A DNA stretch of 64,000 nucleotides from Pedobacter sp. SYP-B3415 (GTDB lineage: Bacteria; Bacteroidota; Bacteroidia; Sphingobacteriales; Sphingobacteriaceae): contig NZ_RXNQ01000037.1 in assembly GCF_004138205.1 (NCBI RefSeq), positions 171,552-235,551 of the forward strand. Direction: 5' to 3'. A program made the position numbers and the translations under genes. Positions 35,854 through 45,457 of this stretch are shown piece after piece (position 1 is the first letter of the stretch; each line of letters starts with the position of its first letter). The notes under the pieces are model-generated. The model saw only the letters and a program-made list of their open reading frames with translations, did not search any database and was not told the origin of the DNA.

Positions 35854-36522
35854 CTATTTTACAAACGGCAGCATTTGTTTTGCAAGGAAGCTGTTCCCTT
35901 CATCGTTCATATGAACGCCATCGCTTGTCAGTACACCCTTTTCTGCATTAGCTGTATTGTTTGCCGCCTCGTAGTCTGCAAATGCTTTACGGAGGTCGCA
36001 AAGCGGAATATTGTTTTTTGCTGCCAGCTCACGTATACCCTGGGCATATTTATCAAGCTCCGCATCAAGCGGGTTCTCTCCGGTTTTCTTTTCACCGATT
36101 ACCGAAGGTGTGCACAAAACAAGTTTACTTCCAGCAGCCGTGATCTTGTTGATCAGCGCCTGATAGAATTTGAGGTATTTGTCGTAATCGGTTCCCGTTT
36201 GCGACGTTTTTTTATGCCACACGTCATTTATACCAACATAGATAAAGACGAGGTCAGGCTGTTTGCTCAGCACATCAGACTCAAGTCTGAGGTAGAGATC
36301 GTATACTTTGTTGCCGCCGATGCCTGCACCGGCAATTTCAAAATCAGCGTTGCCGAGCTGCTTTTTGATGAGTGAGATATATCCCTTTTCGCGTACGCCC
36401 GCCTGCGTAATGGAATCGCCAAAGAAGACGACTTTTTTTGGCTTTGGCTTCATTGCTGTCATGGCCACTGTTGTCGTTATCAACATCAAAAGTGCGAGAA
36501 TGGTTCTGCTGTTTAGTTTCAT
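35854..36522 (-). CDS. Secreted SGNH/GDSL-type hydrolase
   Basis: A 222-residue protein with an N-terminal hydrophobic signal segment (about 7-23). SGNH blocks are complete: FFGDSITQ (Ser nucleophile), GIGGNK, YVGINDVWH, and DGVHMNDEG with the catalytic Asp/His near the C-terminus. Likely a carbohydrate or lipid esterase in the periplasm. It starts 9 bp after the serine hydrolase gene upstream, so the two are probably co-transcribed. Confidence 0.88.
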   Translation of the reverse strand: MKLNSRTILALLMLITTTVAMTAMKPKPKKVVFFGDSITQAGVREKGYISLIKKQLGNADFEIAGAGIGGNKVYDLYLRLESDVLSKQPDLVFIYVGINDVWHKKTSQTGTDYDKYLKFYQALINKITAAGSKLVLCTPSVIGEKKTGENPLDAELDKYAQGIRELAAKNNIPLCDLRKAFADYEAANNTANAEKGVLTSDGVHMNDEGNSFLAKQMLPFVK

Positions 36523-36531
36523 GGTTGCTTG

Positions 36532-38094
36532 TTATTTATTTGTGGTTTGAGGTTTAAAGTCCAGATCCTGAAAGTCAAAGCTAAAGTCTGTAAGCGGAGA
36601 AATCGCTTCCATTTTTATGCCCGACGGCTTACCCTGCGCATCAAGCTGGTAGATTACAAACGCGTCGGCATCGAGGCTGCGGTCCTGCCATTTAACCAGC
36701 CAGGTATTCGCTTTGTAAAAATACATATCTCCCCGCAGCTTGGGCGAATTTACACTTTTAAAGTACAGGTGGCCGCTCTTCTGACTGATCTCTATATCGC
36801 CAAACCAGTTGTCGCGGAATTTGCCTGCATATACCGCCGGTTCGGCTCGCTGCCCGGTCTTTTCAGCAGCCGCAATCTCTTGCTGTACCCGCGTGGTTAT
36901 GGCTGCTGCCTCCTGTTCGTTCTTCAGCCGGGCATCGTTATATTGTTTGATCCGGTCTTTGCCTTTTATACCAAAGTAGCCGTCTTTAATGCTGTTACTT
37001 ATGGCGGTAAAGGCTGCGCCTGATTGCTGGTTGGTAAGGACAATAATACCCAGTTTCAGCTCGGGCAGAATGGTAACCTGGGTTACGATTCCCGCCAGGC
37101 CACCCGTGTGCGTTGCCTGGAAATAACCGTTTACATCACTGAGAAACCAGCCAAGCCCGTAAGCGGAAAAATGCGTGTTATAGGGCGAGCTGCCATTTAT
37201 AATTGTTTGCGGCGACCACATTTCACGATGTACCTCGGCACTGAACAAGCGTTTTTTGCCGTCATCATATTTCCCCTGTTCGATCTGCGCGATGACCCAC
37301 TTGCTCATGTCGGTTATGTTTGAGTACATGCCGCCTGCCGCATTGGCAAGCTCGGTAAAACTAAGTCCGACGGGGACCAGTTTCCCGTCTGCCGGCGCAT
37401 GCCCGTCAATGATATTTGACCTGTCTTTCAGTCTGTACCAGGAAGCCGCTGTTTTTGTCATCCCCAGCGGCCGGATTATTTGGCTTTCAATAAAATCTTC
37501 ATAAGTTAGGCCAGATACGCGTGCTACCACATCGCCGGCCACAATATAAAGGAGGTTGTCATAATCATACTTTGTGCGAAAGCTCGACACAGGCTTCAGG
37601 TAGCGCAGATTATGGATCATCTGTTTTTTTGTTACCGTGCTCGAGTCTGGCCAGATCATCAGATCGCCGGCACCCAGGCCCAGGCCGCTGCGGTGGGTAA
37701 GCAGGTCTTTGATCGTAAACTCATTTGTAACGAAGGGATCGTAAAGCTTAAATTCAGGGATAATATCGGTTACCCGGCTGTCCCAGCTGATCTTTTTCTG
37801 GTCAACCAGCATACCGAGCGCAGCTGCGGTAAAAGCTTTTGTGTTTGATGCGACGCCGAATAAGGTGTTCTCGTCTACCTTCCGGCCGGTTTTTATAGAA
37901 CGTACACCATATCCTTTGGCGTGAATCAGTTTACCGTCCTTTACAATTCCAACAGCAATTCCGGGCACATTGAACGTGCGCAGGGTCTTCTCTGCGAGGC
38001 TGTCTATCTGCCGGCTGTTGAGCACCTGTGCAGAAGCGCCCAGATTTAAACAAGCCAAGCCAAGCAACAGGCCAAATGATACTTTTTTTAACAT
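36532..38094 (-). CDS. Class C beta-lactamase-like serine hydrolase with DUF3471 tail
   Basis: A 520-residue secreted protein (signal about 1-22). The beta-lactamase/transpeptidase domain shows S83xxK86 (SNTK), YDN in TKYDYDNLLY, and HTGG in THTGGLAG. The last 100 residues match DUF3471, a lipocalin-like tail. This family includes D-aminopeptidases and esterases as well as lactamases, so antibiotic hydrolysis should not be assumed. Confidence 0.88.
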   Translation of the reverse strand: MLKKVSFGLLLGLACLNLGASAQVLNSRQIDSLAEKTLRTFNVPGIAVGIVKDGKLIHAKGYGVRSIKTGRKVDENTLFGVASNTKAFTAAALGMLVDQKKISWDSRVTDIIPEFKLYDPFVTNEFTIKDLLTHRSGLGLGAGDLMIWPDSSTVTKKQMIHNLRYLKPVSSFRTKYDYDNLLYIVAGDVVARVSGLTYEDFIESQIIRPLGMTKTAASWYRLKDRSNIIDGHAPADGKLVPVGLSFTELANAAGGMYSNITDMSKWVIAQIEQGKYDDGKKRLFSAEVHREMWSPQTIINGSSPYNTHFSAYGLGWFLSDVNGYFQATHTGGLAGIVTQVTILPELKLGIIVLTNQQSGAAFTAISNSIKDGYFGIKGKDRIKQYNDARLKNEQEAAAITTRVQQEIAAAEKTGQRAEPAVYAGKFRDNWFGDIEISQKSGHLYFKSVNSPKLRGDMYFYKANTWLVKWQDRSLDADAFVIYQLDAQGKPSGIKMEAISPLTDFSFDFQDLDFKPQTTNK

Positions 38095-38135
38095 ACGGAA
38101 ATCAAATATTAAAGATAAGACTTTGGCGGCTATTG

Positions 38136-39098
38136 TTATTTCGAACCGGCCAGTTTGTAGTCTTTATGTACGATCAGGAAACTGGCGCGTTCCTCCCGCT
38201 TAAAAGGAATATTCCAGTTGCCCTGGTAGCTGATCTTGGTAGGCAGTTTGTCTTCGTTAAAATAACTCATCTCAATATTCATCTGCACATCGAAATCAAA
38301 CAGAAAATTGCTGTATTTCATATCCACATAGCGGCCCAGAATGTTAAAATTCCGTTTATCAAAGATGGTTACCAGTTCGCGAATCATAATCCCGCTTTTG
38401 GTCCAGCTGCTCAGATCTGGTTTTACGGCTACGGTAAAACGGTATACAGGAATTGAATCAAGGTAGGTGGCGCTGGCAAATGAATAATCGTAATACTGCC
38501 GCATATTGGCGGTAAAAATCTCGGTCTTGCTTCCTATAAACGGCACACCCTTTACCGGCCTGCCGGGTGCGAAGATCAGCGTTTTGAGTTTGCTTTTGTA
38601 GCCTTCGTTGGTTCCGCCCGACTTGCCATCGCCAAGCGGCGCATTGGGCACAAAATCGCTGCTGTATGCATTCATGAAAATGTAGTCGAACATTTCTACG
38701 GTATACAGCTGGTACTTGCCATTCTTTTTGTAAACCTTGCCTGTGTCCTGTTTAACCAGATACTGCATTTTATGCGGGCCGTTGTTGCTGTGCCTGATCT
38801 TGCGGTAGATCCGTCCGTTCACCCTGTTCTTCTTGTCATAGGTGTAAAGGCGGTTCTCGGCAATAAAGTTGTATGCCTTCATTTTCTGAAAGGCCCTGTA
38901 AAAACTTGTATCGTTGATTACGGCGTTGATAAAATCTTCAACGTTTAGCCGGTGGGAACGGATGTTAACGACTGAATCAAGTGTGATCGTTTTGATCGTA
39001 TCCGGATTGAACCGTTCAATCTCCTGTGCTGCTACACGATGGAAAAAGCATGTGGAAGCACAGCAACATACAAGTATGATCCGGAGCAGGGCACGCAT
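38136..39098 (-). CDS. Conserved-looking secreted protein of unknown function
   Basis: I do not recognise this family with confidence. The 320 residues begin with a signal peptide (about 1-24, VAAQ cleavage) and are rich in beta-strand-like alternation, with many Tyr/Lys/Asn. Landmarks are FIAENRLYTYDKK near 76, VEMFDYIFMNAYSSDFVP near 134 and SYFNEDKLPTKISYQGNW near 282. It looks faintly like the middle part of large Bacteroidota carboxypeptidase-like/DUF5686 outer-membrane-linked proteins, which is only a guess. It overlaps the M20 gene by one base, so it is translationally coupled to it. Confidence 0.75.
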   Translation of the reverse strand: MRALLRIILVCCCASTCFFHRVAAQEIERFNPDTIKTITLDSVVNIRSHRLNVEDFINAVINDTSFYRAFQKMKAYNFIAENRLYTYDKKNRVNGRIYRKIRHSNNGPHKMQYLVKQDTGKVYKKNGKYQLYTVEMFDYIFMNAYSSDFVPNAPLGDGKSGGTNEGYKSKLKTLIFAPGRPVKGVPFIGSKTEIFTANMRQYYDYSFASATYLDSIPVYRFTVAVKPDLSSWTKSGIMIRELVTIFDKRNFNILGRYVDMKYSNFLFDFDVQMNIEMSYFNEDKLPTKISYQGNWNIPFKREERASFLIVHKDYKLAGSK

Positions 39099-40282
39099 CA
39101 GTTGCCCAGTTGTTTTAATGCGAGGTATGCCATGAGTCCCGTTGAAATTTTCAATGCATCTTCGTCCACATCAAACGTAGGCGTATGGACGGAATACATG
39201 GTCTGTTTTTCTTCGTTGCCGGTACCCAGCCTGTAGAAACAGGCATCAGTAACCTGCGAATAAAACGCAAAGTCTTCTGCAGCCATCCAGATATCAAGAT
39301 CAACAACCTGCTCTTTACCCAGGTAGTCCTCAGCATGCTGCCTGGTGGCATCGGTCAGTTTTTCTTCGTTCACCAGGAAAGGGTAACCCCTGTGAATATC
39401 AAAATCACAACTGCCGCCCATGCTTTCAGCAATACCCTCAGCCATCTTTTTCATACGCCTGTGGGCTTCATCCCGCCATTCTTCGTTCAGCGTACGGAAT
39501 GTGCCTTCAATTTTTACTTCATTCGGAATGACATTCGTAGCGCCATTGGCAATTACCTTTCCAAACGACAGCACTGATGGCAGCCGCGGGTCAGCATGCC
39601 GGCTTACGATCTGCTGCAGGGCAATGATGATGTGCGAGGCAATTAAAACCGGGTCGATGTTCTGGTGAGGTTGTGCGCCATGCCCGCCCTTACCGGTCAC
39701 GGTTACATAGAGTTCGTCTGTCGAGGCCATATAGATCCCTGATCTGAAACCAACCGTGCCTGTCTTCAGCAGCGGCATGACATGCTGACCGATAATAGCA
39801 GCGGGTTTCGGATTTTCCAGCACGCCTTCTTTGATCATAATGCTTGCCCCGCCCGGCAGCAATTCTTCGGCTGGCTGGAAGATCAGTTTTATTGTTCCTT
39901 CAAACTTATCTTTCAAAGCGTTCAGGATGAACGCCGTTCCCAGCAGCGATGAACTGTGCACATCATGTCCGCAGGCATGCATTACACCCGCATTTTTTGA
40001 CGTATATGGTTTGTCGTTAAGTTCGTTGATGGGCAGCGCATCCATATCTGCCCGGAGGGCGATGACCTTTTCTGAATTGCCCTTCCCCTTAATTAGTCCG
40101 ACAACGCCTGTATTGGCGCAGGCGGTATAAGGAATTTGCCAGCGGTCCAGCTGCGCCTTAATAAAGGCCGATGTTTCGAACTCCTTGAAGGAAAGTTCAG
40201 GGTTTGCGTGCAGGTGGCGGCGAAAGCCGACTACTTCTGAAAAAACCGATTCAGAAAGCTGCTTAATTTGCTCCTTGATCAT
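39098..40282 (-). CDS. M20 family metallopeptidase/amidohydrolase (IAL/ILR1-like)
   Basis: A 394-residue cytosolic enzyme of the M20D type that removes acyl groups from amino acids or opens amide bonds. Metal-site motifs are MHACGHDVHSS (about 98-108), PAEELLPGGA, GQHVMPLLKTG and the late AAEDFAFYS. The dimerisation domain lies between about 185 and 300. It overlaps the SPOR gene stop by 20 bases and the following gene by one base, so three genes form a tight unit. Confidence 0.92.
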   Translation of the reverse strand: MIKEQIKQLSESVFSEVVGFRRHLHANPELSFKEFETSAFIKAQLDRWQIPYTACANTGVVGLIKGKGNSEKVIALRADMDALPINELNDKPYTSKNAGVMHACGHDVHSSSLLGTAFILNALKDKFEGTIKLIFQPAEELLPGGASIMIKEGVLENPKPAAIIGQHVMPLLKTGTVGFRSGIYMASTDELYVTVTGKGGHGAQPHQNIDPVLIASHIIIALQQIVSRHADPRLPSVLSFGKVIANGATNVIPNEVKIEGTFRTLNEEWRDEAHRRMKKMAEGIAESMGGSCDFDIHRGYPFLVNEEKLTDATRQHAEDYLGKEQVVDLDIWMAAEDFAFYSQVTDACFYRLGTGNEEKQTMYSVHTPTFDVDEDALKISTGLMAYLALKQLGN

Positions 40283-40727
40283 CTGTATCTAAATTTGGCG
40301 CATTGATCTTTTCCCTGAAAATAAACAGCGTGGGGTATTTTGGCCGCAGCTGGTTGAGAAACCTTTGCGCTTCGAGCCTGGACCTGAAGTCGCCTACGCG
40401 CAGGTAATAATTGGGCTCGCGGTATGTAATGTATGTCCGGTATGTCGGATACTCATCCCTGAAACGGGACTGCATATTGAATGTCTGCCGGCGGTCTGAT
40501 CCGTAAAAAATCTGTACGCGGTAACCCATAGAAGAGACCACGGGCGGGCGGGTAACTGCAGGCGATACCGGCGTTTTCTTCCGGTAAAGTTCTGCACGCC
40601 TGGCTATCAGGCTATCAATAAGCGGATCTTTAACCACTTTAACTTCTCCCTGCTTACTGCGGTCTGACTGTGCGAACGCGGCACAGCAAAAGAAGATCAT
40701 TATAAGAACACAGGCTGTTTTTTCCAT
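40263..40727 (-). CDS. SPOR domain protein
   Basis: The ATG at 40727 gives 154 residues with a signal peptide (MEKTACVLIMIFFCCAAFAQ). A start 12 codons upstream would lie within the secA terminator hairpin. The C-terminal 80 residues form a SPOR fold (YRVQIFYGSDRR ... YYLRVGDFRSRLEAQRFL), which binds denuded peptidoglycan at division sites in other bacteria. It overlaps the M20 gene by 20 bases. Confidence 0.85.
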   Translation of the reverse strand: MEKTACVLIMIFFCCAAFAQSDRSKQGEVKVVKDPLIDSLIARRAELYRKKTPVSPAVTRPPVVSSMGYRVQIFYGSDRRQTFNMQSRFRDEYPTYRTYITYREPNYYLRVGDFRSRLEAQRFLNQLRPKYPTLFIFREKINAPNLDTDDQGAN

Positions 40728-40743
40728 CAGGGCTATAAAGTAC

Positions 40744-40775
40744 GAATGCCGAACTTTTTGCAAAATTCGGCATTC
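40744..40775 (-). terminator. Hairpin after secA
   Basis: GAATGCCGAA (40744-40753) pairs perfectly with TTCGGCATTC (40766-40775), 17 bp after the secA stop. No strong T run follows, so some readthrough into the SPOR-M20 genes is possible. Confidence 0.65.
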
Positions 40776-40792
40776 TGTGCTTGGATTACAAA

Positions 40793-43700
40793 TTATAGGC
40801 TTGCACCGTGGCAGTTTTTATATTTTTTGCCGCTTCCGCAAGGGCATGGATCGTTGCGCCCGACTTTCGGATCGACGCGTACCGGTTGCTGCGGAATTGC
40901 TTCGCGCGTATCGGCGAACTCTGCTCCCGGTTCTTCCTGACTAAACTCCTGTTTTGTTGTCTGAAGCTGCGGCTGGCGTTTAGGCGCCGGTGCCTGACGG
41001 ATGTCTTCTGCCTCCTGTGCAACCGGGATACCACCTTTAAAGAGAAAACTTACAACCTCTTTATTCACTGCATTCAGCATGTTCTTAAACAAGGTGAAGG
41101 CTTCCATCTTGTAAATAACCAGCGGATCTTTTTGTTCGTAAACGGCGTTCTGAACCGATTGTTTCAGCTCGTCCATATCGCGCAGGTGTTCTTTCCAGGA
41201 ATCGTCGATCAGTGCAAGGACGATCGTTTTTTCGAAGCTTTTTACCACCTCACGGCCTTTATTCTCAATTGCCTTTTTCAGTGATACAGGAACCTGTATA
41301 CCACGAATGCCATCTGTAAAAGGAACAATGATTTGCTCAATCTGTGCGCCCCGTTCTTCAAACACCTGTGTCAGCACCGGCATAGACTGGTTAATGACCG
41401 CATCAGATTTTCTGGCGTAAAATGCAGTGGCTTCTTCGAAAAGTTTTTCGGTCAAATTTTGTACGTTCTGCGAAGAAAATTCTTTTTCGGTAATGGCTGT
41501 ATCTACAGAGAAGTTTTTGATCACTTCAAGTTTAAAGCCTTCAAAGTTGCCCTCGGTTTTGTATTCGTTAACAATATCTTCTGCCACATCAAAAACCATG
41601 TTGTTCATGTCTACGTCAAGACGTTCGCCAAAAAGGGCATTCTTACGTTTGGCATAAATAACGGTACGCTGAGAGTTCATCACGTCATCGTACTCAAGAA
41701 GTCTCTTACGAATACCGAAGTTGTTCTCCTCAACTTTTTTCTGCGCACGTTCAATAGATTTTGTGATCATTGAATGCTGGATCACTTCACCTTCTTCAAT
41801 ACCCATGCGTACCATGATGTTTGAAATTCGCTCAGAACCGAACAGACGCATCAGGTTATCCTCAAGCGATACAAAGAACTGCGATGAACCCGGATCGCCC
41901 TGGCGGCCTGCACGTCCGCGCAGCTGTCTGTCTACACGGCGCGATTCATGACGCTCGGTACCAACAATCGCCAGACCGCCGGCTTCCTTAACACCCGGCC
42001 CCAGTTTAATGTCGGTACCACGACCAGCCATGTTGGTGGCAATGGTTACCGTACCGGCCTTTCCTGCTTCGGCAACAATGTCGGCCTCACGCTGGTGCAA
42101 TTTGGCGTTCAAAACGTTATGCCTGATACCGCGAAGTTTAAGCATGCGGCTCAGTAATTCGGAGATTTCCACTGAAGTCGTACCCACCAGAACCGGCCTG
42201 CCCGCTTCGGTCAGTTTTACAATTTCGTCTGCAACGGCGTTATATTTTTCACGCATGGTGCGGTAAACAAAATCCTGCTCGTCTTTTCTCGAAATGGCCC
42301 GGTTGGTCGGGATTTCAACAACGTCAAGTTTATAGATCTGCCAGAACTCACCGGCCTCGGTGGTAGCCGTACCGGTCATACCACAAAGCTTGTGGTACAT
42401 GCGGAAATAGTTCTGCAGCGTAATGGTAGCGTAGGTCTGGGTGGCATCTTCCACCTTTACGTTTTCCTTTGCTTCGATAGCCTGGTGAAGTCCGTCAGAA
42501 TAACGGCGGCCTTCCATGATACGGCCGGTTTGCTCGTCTACAATTTTGATCTTCCCTTCATCAATGATGTATTCTACATCTTTCTCAAACAGGGTATAGG
42601 CTTTCAGTAACTGGTTAACTGAGTGAATACGCTCTGCCTTCACGGCGTAATCGCGCATCAGCTCGTCTTTACGCAATACTTTTTCTTCTCCCGAAAGGTC
42701 TGATTTCTCAAGCTCGGCGATCTCCGTACCCACGTCCGGAAGCACAAAAAATCCGGGATCTTCTCCTGACTGTGTAATCAGCTCGATACCTTTCTCGGTC
42801 AGTTCAACCTGGTTATTTTTTTCGTCGATATGGAAAAACAGCTGCTCATCTACCTTAGGCATGTTTTTCGACTGGTCCTGCATGTAGTGATTCTCTGTCT
42901 TCAGCAGGGTTTGTTTCACATTTCCCTCGCTCAGGAATTTGATCAGTGCCTTGTTTTTCGGCAAACCGCGGTGCGCACGCAACAGGGCAATACCACCCTG
43001 CCCTTCTTCCGGACCGGCTTTGCCGTCGTTAATGAGTTTTTTTGCTTCATTCAGCGCCTGGGTAACATATGTTCTCTGTGCATTTACCAGACGTTCGATA
43101 CGTGGCTTCAGGTCGTAAAATTCATGCTGATCGCCGAATGGAATCGGGCCTGAGATAATAAGTGGTGTACGGGCATCGTCAATAAGCACTGAGTCAACCT
43201 CATCGACCATGGCAAAGTGAAGTTTACGCTGCACCAGCTGATCTGGCGTCTGCGACATGTTATCACGCAGATAATCGAAGCCAAACTCGTTATTCGTACC
43301 GTAGGTAATGTCTGCAAGATACGCTTTGCGGCGCTGCTCTGAATTCGGTTCGTGTTTGTCAATACAGTCCACGCTTAAGCCGTGGAATTCAAACAGCGGT
43401 CCGTTCCACTCCGAGTCACGGCGTGCCAGGTAATCGTTCACGGTAACAATGTGCACACCTTGTCCGGCAAGCGCATTGAGATAAGCAGGAAGTGTACCCA
43501 CGAGGGTTTTACCCTCACCGGTAGCCATCTGCGCAATTTTGCCCTGGTGCAGCACAATACCGCCAATCAGCTGTACATCATAATGAACCATGTTCCAGAC
43601 CACATCTGTACCTGCTGCGTTCCAGTGGTTTGCCCATTGCGCTTTATCGCCTGAAATTTTGACATTGTCTTTGCGTGCTGCGATTTCACGGTCAAAGTCG

Positions 43701-44095
43701 GTTGCAGTCACTTCAATGAACTGGTTTTCCGTAAAGCGGCGCGCGGTCTCTTTCACAACAGCAAAAGCCTCAGGCAGGATCTCGAGAAGGACTTTTTCAA
43801 GTTCTTTATCGCGCTCCTTGCCAAGGTTATCGATCTGATCGTAAATATTTGTTTTTTGCTGAAGATCGAGGCTCTCACTTTCAGCCTCAGTTCTTAACGT
43901 GGCTACCTGCTTGTCTATGTCTTCAAGAAACGCTGCAATCCGCGTTTTAAATGATGTCGTTTTATCACGCAATTCATCATTGCTGATGGAACCAAGTTTT
44001 GCATATTCCTCGTTGGTCTTATTGACCAGCGGTTGTATCCCCTTTATATCCCGTTCTGATTTGCTTCCGAAAATCTTGGTTAAAAATTCTAACAT
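40793..44095 (-). CDS. secA: Preprotein translocase ATPase SecA
   Basis: Motor ATPase of Sec export. The 1100-residue protein has Walker A ATGEGKT (about 188), the DEVD box in VDEVDSVLIDDARTP, the preprotein cross-linking domain, the second motor half with TNMAGRGTDIKLG, and the C-terminal zinc motif CPCGSGKKYKNCHG. It is about 200 residues longer than E. coli SecA, with insertions in the first motor region (for example 335-420), typical of Bacteroidota. A Pro/Gln-rich linker precedes the zinc motif. Confidence 0.97.
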   Translation of the reverse strand: MLEFLTKIFGSKSERDIKGIQPLVNKTNEEYAKLGSISNDELRDKTTSFKTRIAAFLEDIDKQVATLRTEAESESLDLQQKTNIYDQIDNLGKERDKELEKVLLEILPEAFAVVKETARRFTENQFIEVTATDFDREIAARKDNVKISGDKAQWANHWNAAGTDVVWNMVHYDVQLIGGIVLHQGKIAQMATGEGKTLVGTLPAYLNALAGQGVHIVTVNDYLARRDSEWNGPLFEFHGLSVDCIDKHEPNSEQRRKAYLADITYGTNNEFGFDYLRDNMSQTPDQLVQRKLHFAMVDEVDSVLIDDARTPLIISGPIPFGDQHEFYDLKPRIERLVNAQRTYVTQALNEAKKLINDGKAGPEEGQGGIALLRAHRGLPKNKALIKFLSEGNVKQTLLKTENHYMQDQSKNMPKVDEQLFFHIDEKNNQVELTEKGIELITQSGEDPGFFVLPDVGTEIAELEKSDLSGEEKVLRKDELMRDYAVKAERIHSVNQLLKAYTLFEKDVEYIIDEGKIKIVDEQTGRIMEGRRYSDGLHQAIEAKENVKVEDATQTYATITLQNYFRMYHKLCGMTGTATTEAGEFWQIYKLDVVEIPTNRAISRKDEQDFVYRTMREKYNAVADEIVKLTEAGRPVLVGTTSVEISELLSRMLKLRGIRHNVLNAKLHQREADIVAEAGKAGTVTIATNMAGRGTDIKLGPGVKEAGGLAIVGTERHESRRVDRQLRGRAGRQGDPGSSQFFVSLEDNLMRLFGSERISNIMVRMGIEEGEVIQHSMITKSIERAQKKVEENNFGIRKRLLEYDDVMNSQRTVIYAKRKNALFGERLDVDMNNMVFDVAEDIVNEYKTEGNFEGFKLEVIKNFSVDTAITEKEFSSQNVQNLTEKLFEEATAFYARKSDAVINQSMPVLTQVFEERGAQIEQIIVPFTDGIRGIQVPVSLKKAIENKGREVVKSFEKTIVLALIDDSWKEHLRDMDELKQSVQNAVYEQKDPLVIYKMEAFTLFKNMLNAVNKEVVSFLFKGGIPVAQEAEDIRQAPAPKRQPQLQTTKQEFSQEEPGAEFADTREAIPQQPVRVDPKVGRNDPCPCGSGKKYKNCHGASL

Positions 44096-44211
44096 TATAT
44101 TTTTTATTCGTCTAGTGTTCTATATTCAAAACCTGGGTGTTACAACAACCAGGCCACCGGAATTTACCGGCCTTTTTGGCAGTTTAAGCCGCTAAAATTA
44201 CAGATATATTT

Positions 44212-44242
44212 TTAATATCGACTATCTTGCATTCGATATTAA
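44212..44242. promoter_or_regulatory. Inverted repeat between secA and the LytS/LytTR genes
   Basis: TTAATATCGA (44212-44221) and TCGATATTAA (44233-44242) are perfect inverse copies with an 11-bp spacer. The site lies in the 295-bp divergent gap, about 117 bp upstream of secA and 149 bp upstream of the sensor gene. No other strong element is seen in the gap. Confidence 0.5.
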
Positions 44243-44390
44243 TCCTGATCCATCCATACATTCGGGCAGATGGCCGGCACATTCGCCGGCAGCGATTCAA
44301 TTTGGTCTTCTTTTGCAGCCGTCAACAGGACACTACGCTGGAGATGAAGCATATTGCCCGGCAAGCTGGTGAAAGACGACACGAAAAATC

Positions 44391-45452
44391 ATGAGAAGAA
44401 TAAAGCAGTTGCGCGTTACACTGCACCTGGCCGGATGGCTGGGCCTGATGGCTGTGCCACTGCTTATATTTGATGTGAAGCCGGAAACACTTCTTTTGTC
44501 TTCAGGTTACTGTTGTTTTGTGCTCGCCTTTCTGGTTCTTTATTATGTGCACACCATGTGGCTGCTGCCCGGCCTGTTCAGGCGGCGCCGGTTTTTGTTG
44601 TACACGGCAAGCGTTCTGTTGCTTTTGCTGGCTGTTTTATGGATCCGGCCCTTTGGGAGGCTGAACCAGCAGCACCGTAAACAGTCGGCCAGGGAAATGG
44701 CACAGCGGACAACCATCAGGCCTTATGGTCACCCTGTTTCCGGCCCGGCGGTAATCCGTCCGAAAGTAGATATCATCAGCATGTTTATCTTTTTCGTGAT
44801 CATTACTACCGGCATTGCATTTGAAACGAACCGGCAGCTGCACCTGGCTATGCGCCGTGTGTTGCAGGCCGAAAAAGACCGCGCCGAGGCCGAACTCTCC
44901 TTCCTGAAAGCGCAGGTAAATCCCCATTTTCTTTATAATACGCTTAATAACATCTACACCCTGGCAACCATCAATGATTCGCGCACAGCCGAAATGCTCA
45001 TGAAGCTATCGTCCATTATGCGGTATTTTACTGACGAGGCTGCGCTGACCGAGGCCAGGCTTGACGATGAACTGAGCTGTCTGCAGCATTATGCAGATCT
45101 CCAGGCCATGCGTCTGAGCCGGAAGACAAAACTGAACGTCAGCTTTGAAGGCGACACACTGAACAAAAAGATTGCCCCGCTGCTGCTTATGGCTTTTGCC
45201 GAAAACGTATTCAAATACGGTGTCAGCAACCATGAAGAAAGCAATATTGATATCCACCTGACCGCTATGGAGGGCCAGATCCTGTTTACTACGCGCCACA
45301 AGATCTTTTATAATAAACACTCGCTTGGCGGAACGGGTATCAGCCTGGCCAGCATACGCAAACGCCTTGAAGACCTGTACCCTGACCGGCATTTTTTAAA
45401 TATCAGAACCGATGATGGATATTTTACCGTAAATTTAACCATCAAAGTTTAA
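44391..45452 (+). CDS. LytS/YehU-type sensor histidine kinase
   Basis: A 353-residue membrane kinase with four helices (about 13-28, 36-57, 66-85 and 126-145), a short coiled-coil (150-172) and the His_kinase domain: phospho-acceptor His179 in QVNPHFLYNTLNN. The ATPase part has AFAENVFKYGV (N box) and GTGISLASIRKRLE (G box). It has no extracellular sensor domain, so it senses through its membrane part. It pairs with the LytTR regulator 5 bp downstream. Confidence 0.92.
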   Translation: MRRIKQLRVTLHLAGWLGLMAVPLLIFDVKPETLLLSSGYCCFVLAFLVLYYVHTMWLLPGLFRRRRFLLYTASVLLLLLAVLWIRPFGRLNQQHRKQSAREMAQRTTIRPYGHPVSGPAVIRPKVDIISMFIFFVIITTGIAFETNRQLHLAMRRVLQAEKDRAEAELSFLKAQVNPHFLYNTLNNIYTLATINDSRTAEMLMKLSSIMRYFTDEAALTEARLDDELSCLQHYADLQAMRLSRKTKLNVSFEGDTLNKKIAPLLLMAFAENVFKYGVSNHEESNIDIHLTAMEGQILFTTRHKIFYNKHSLGGTGISLASIRKRLEDLYPDRHFLNIRTDDGYFTVNLTIKV

Positions 45453-45457
45453 ACCCT

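Noticed and set aside
44096..44390. tRNA or riboswitch in the larger gaps (17178-17557, 31700-31897, 44096-44390)
   Set aside because: No cloverleaf or known riboswitch pattern could be built by eye; only promoters, hairpins and one inverted repeat were found.
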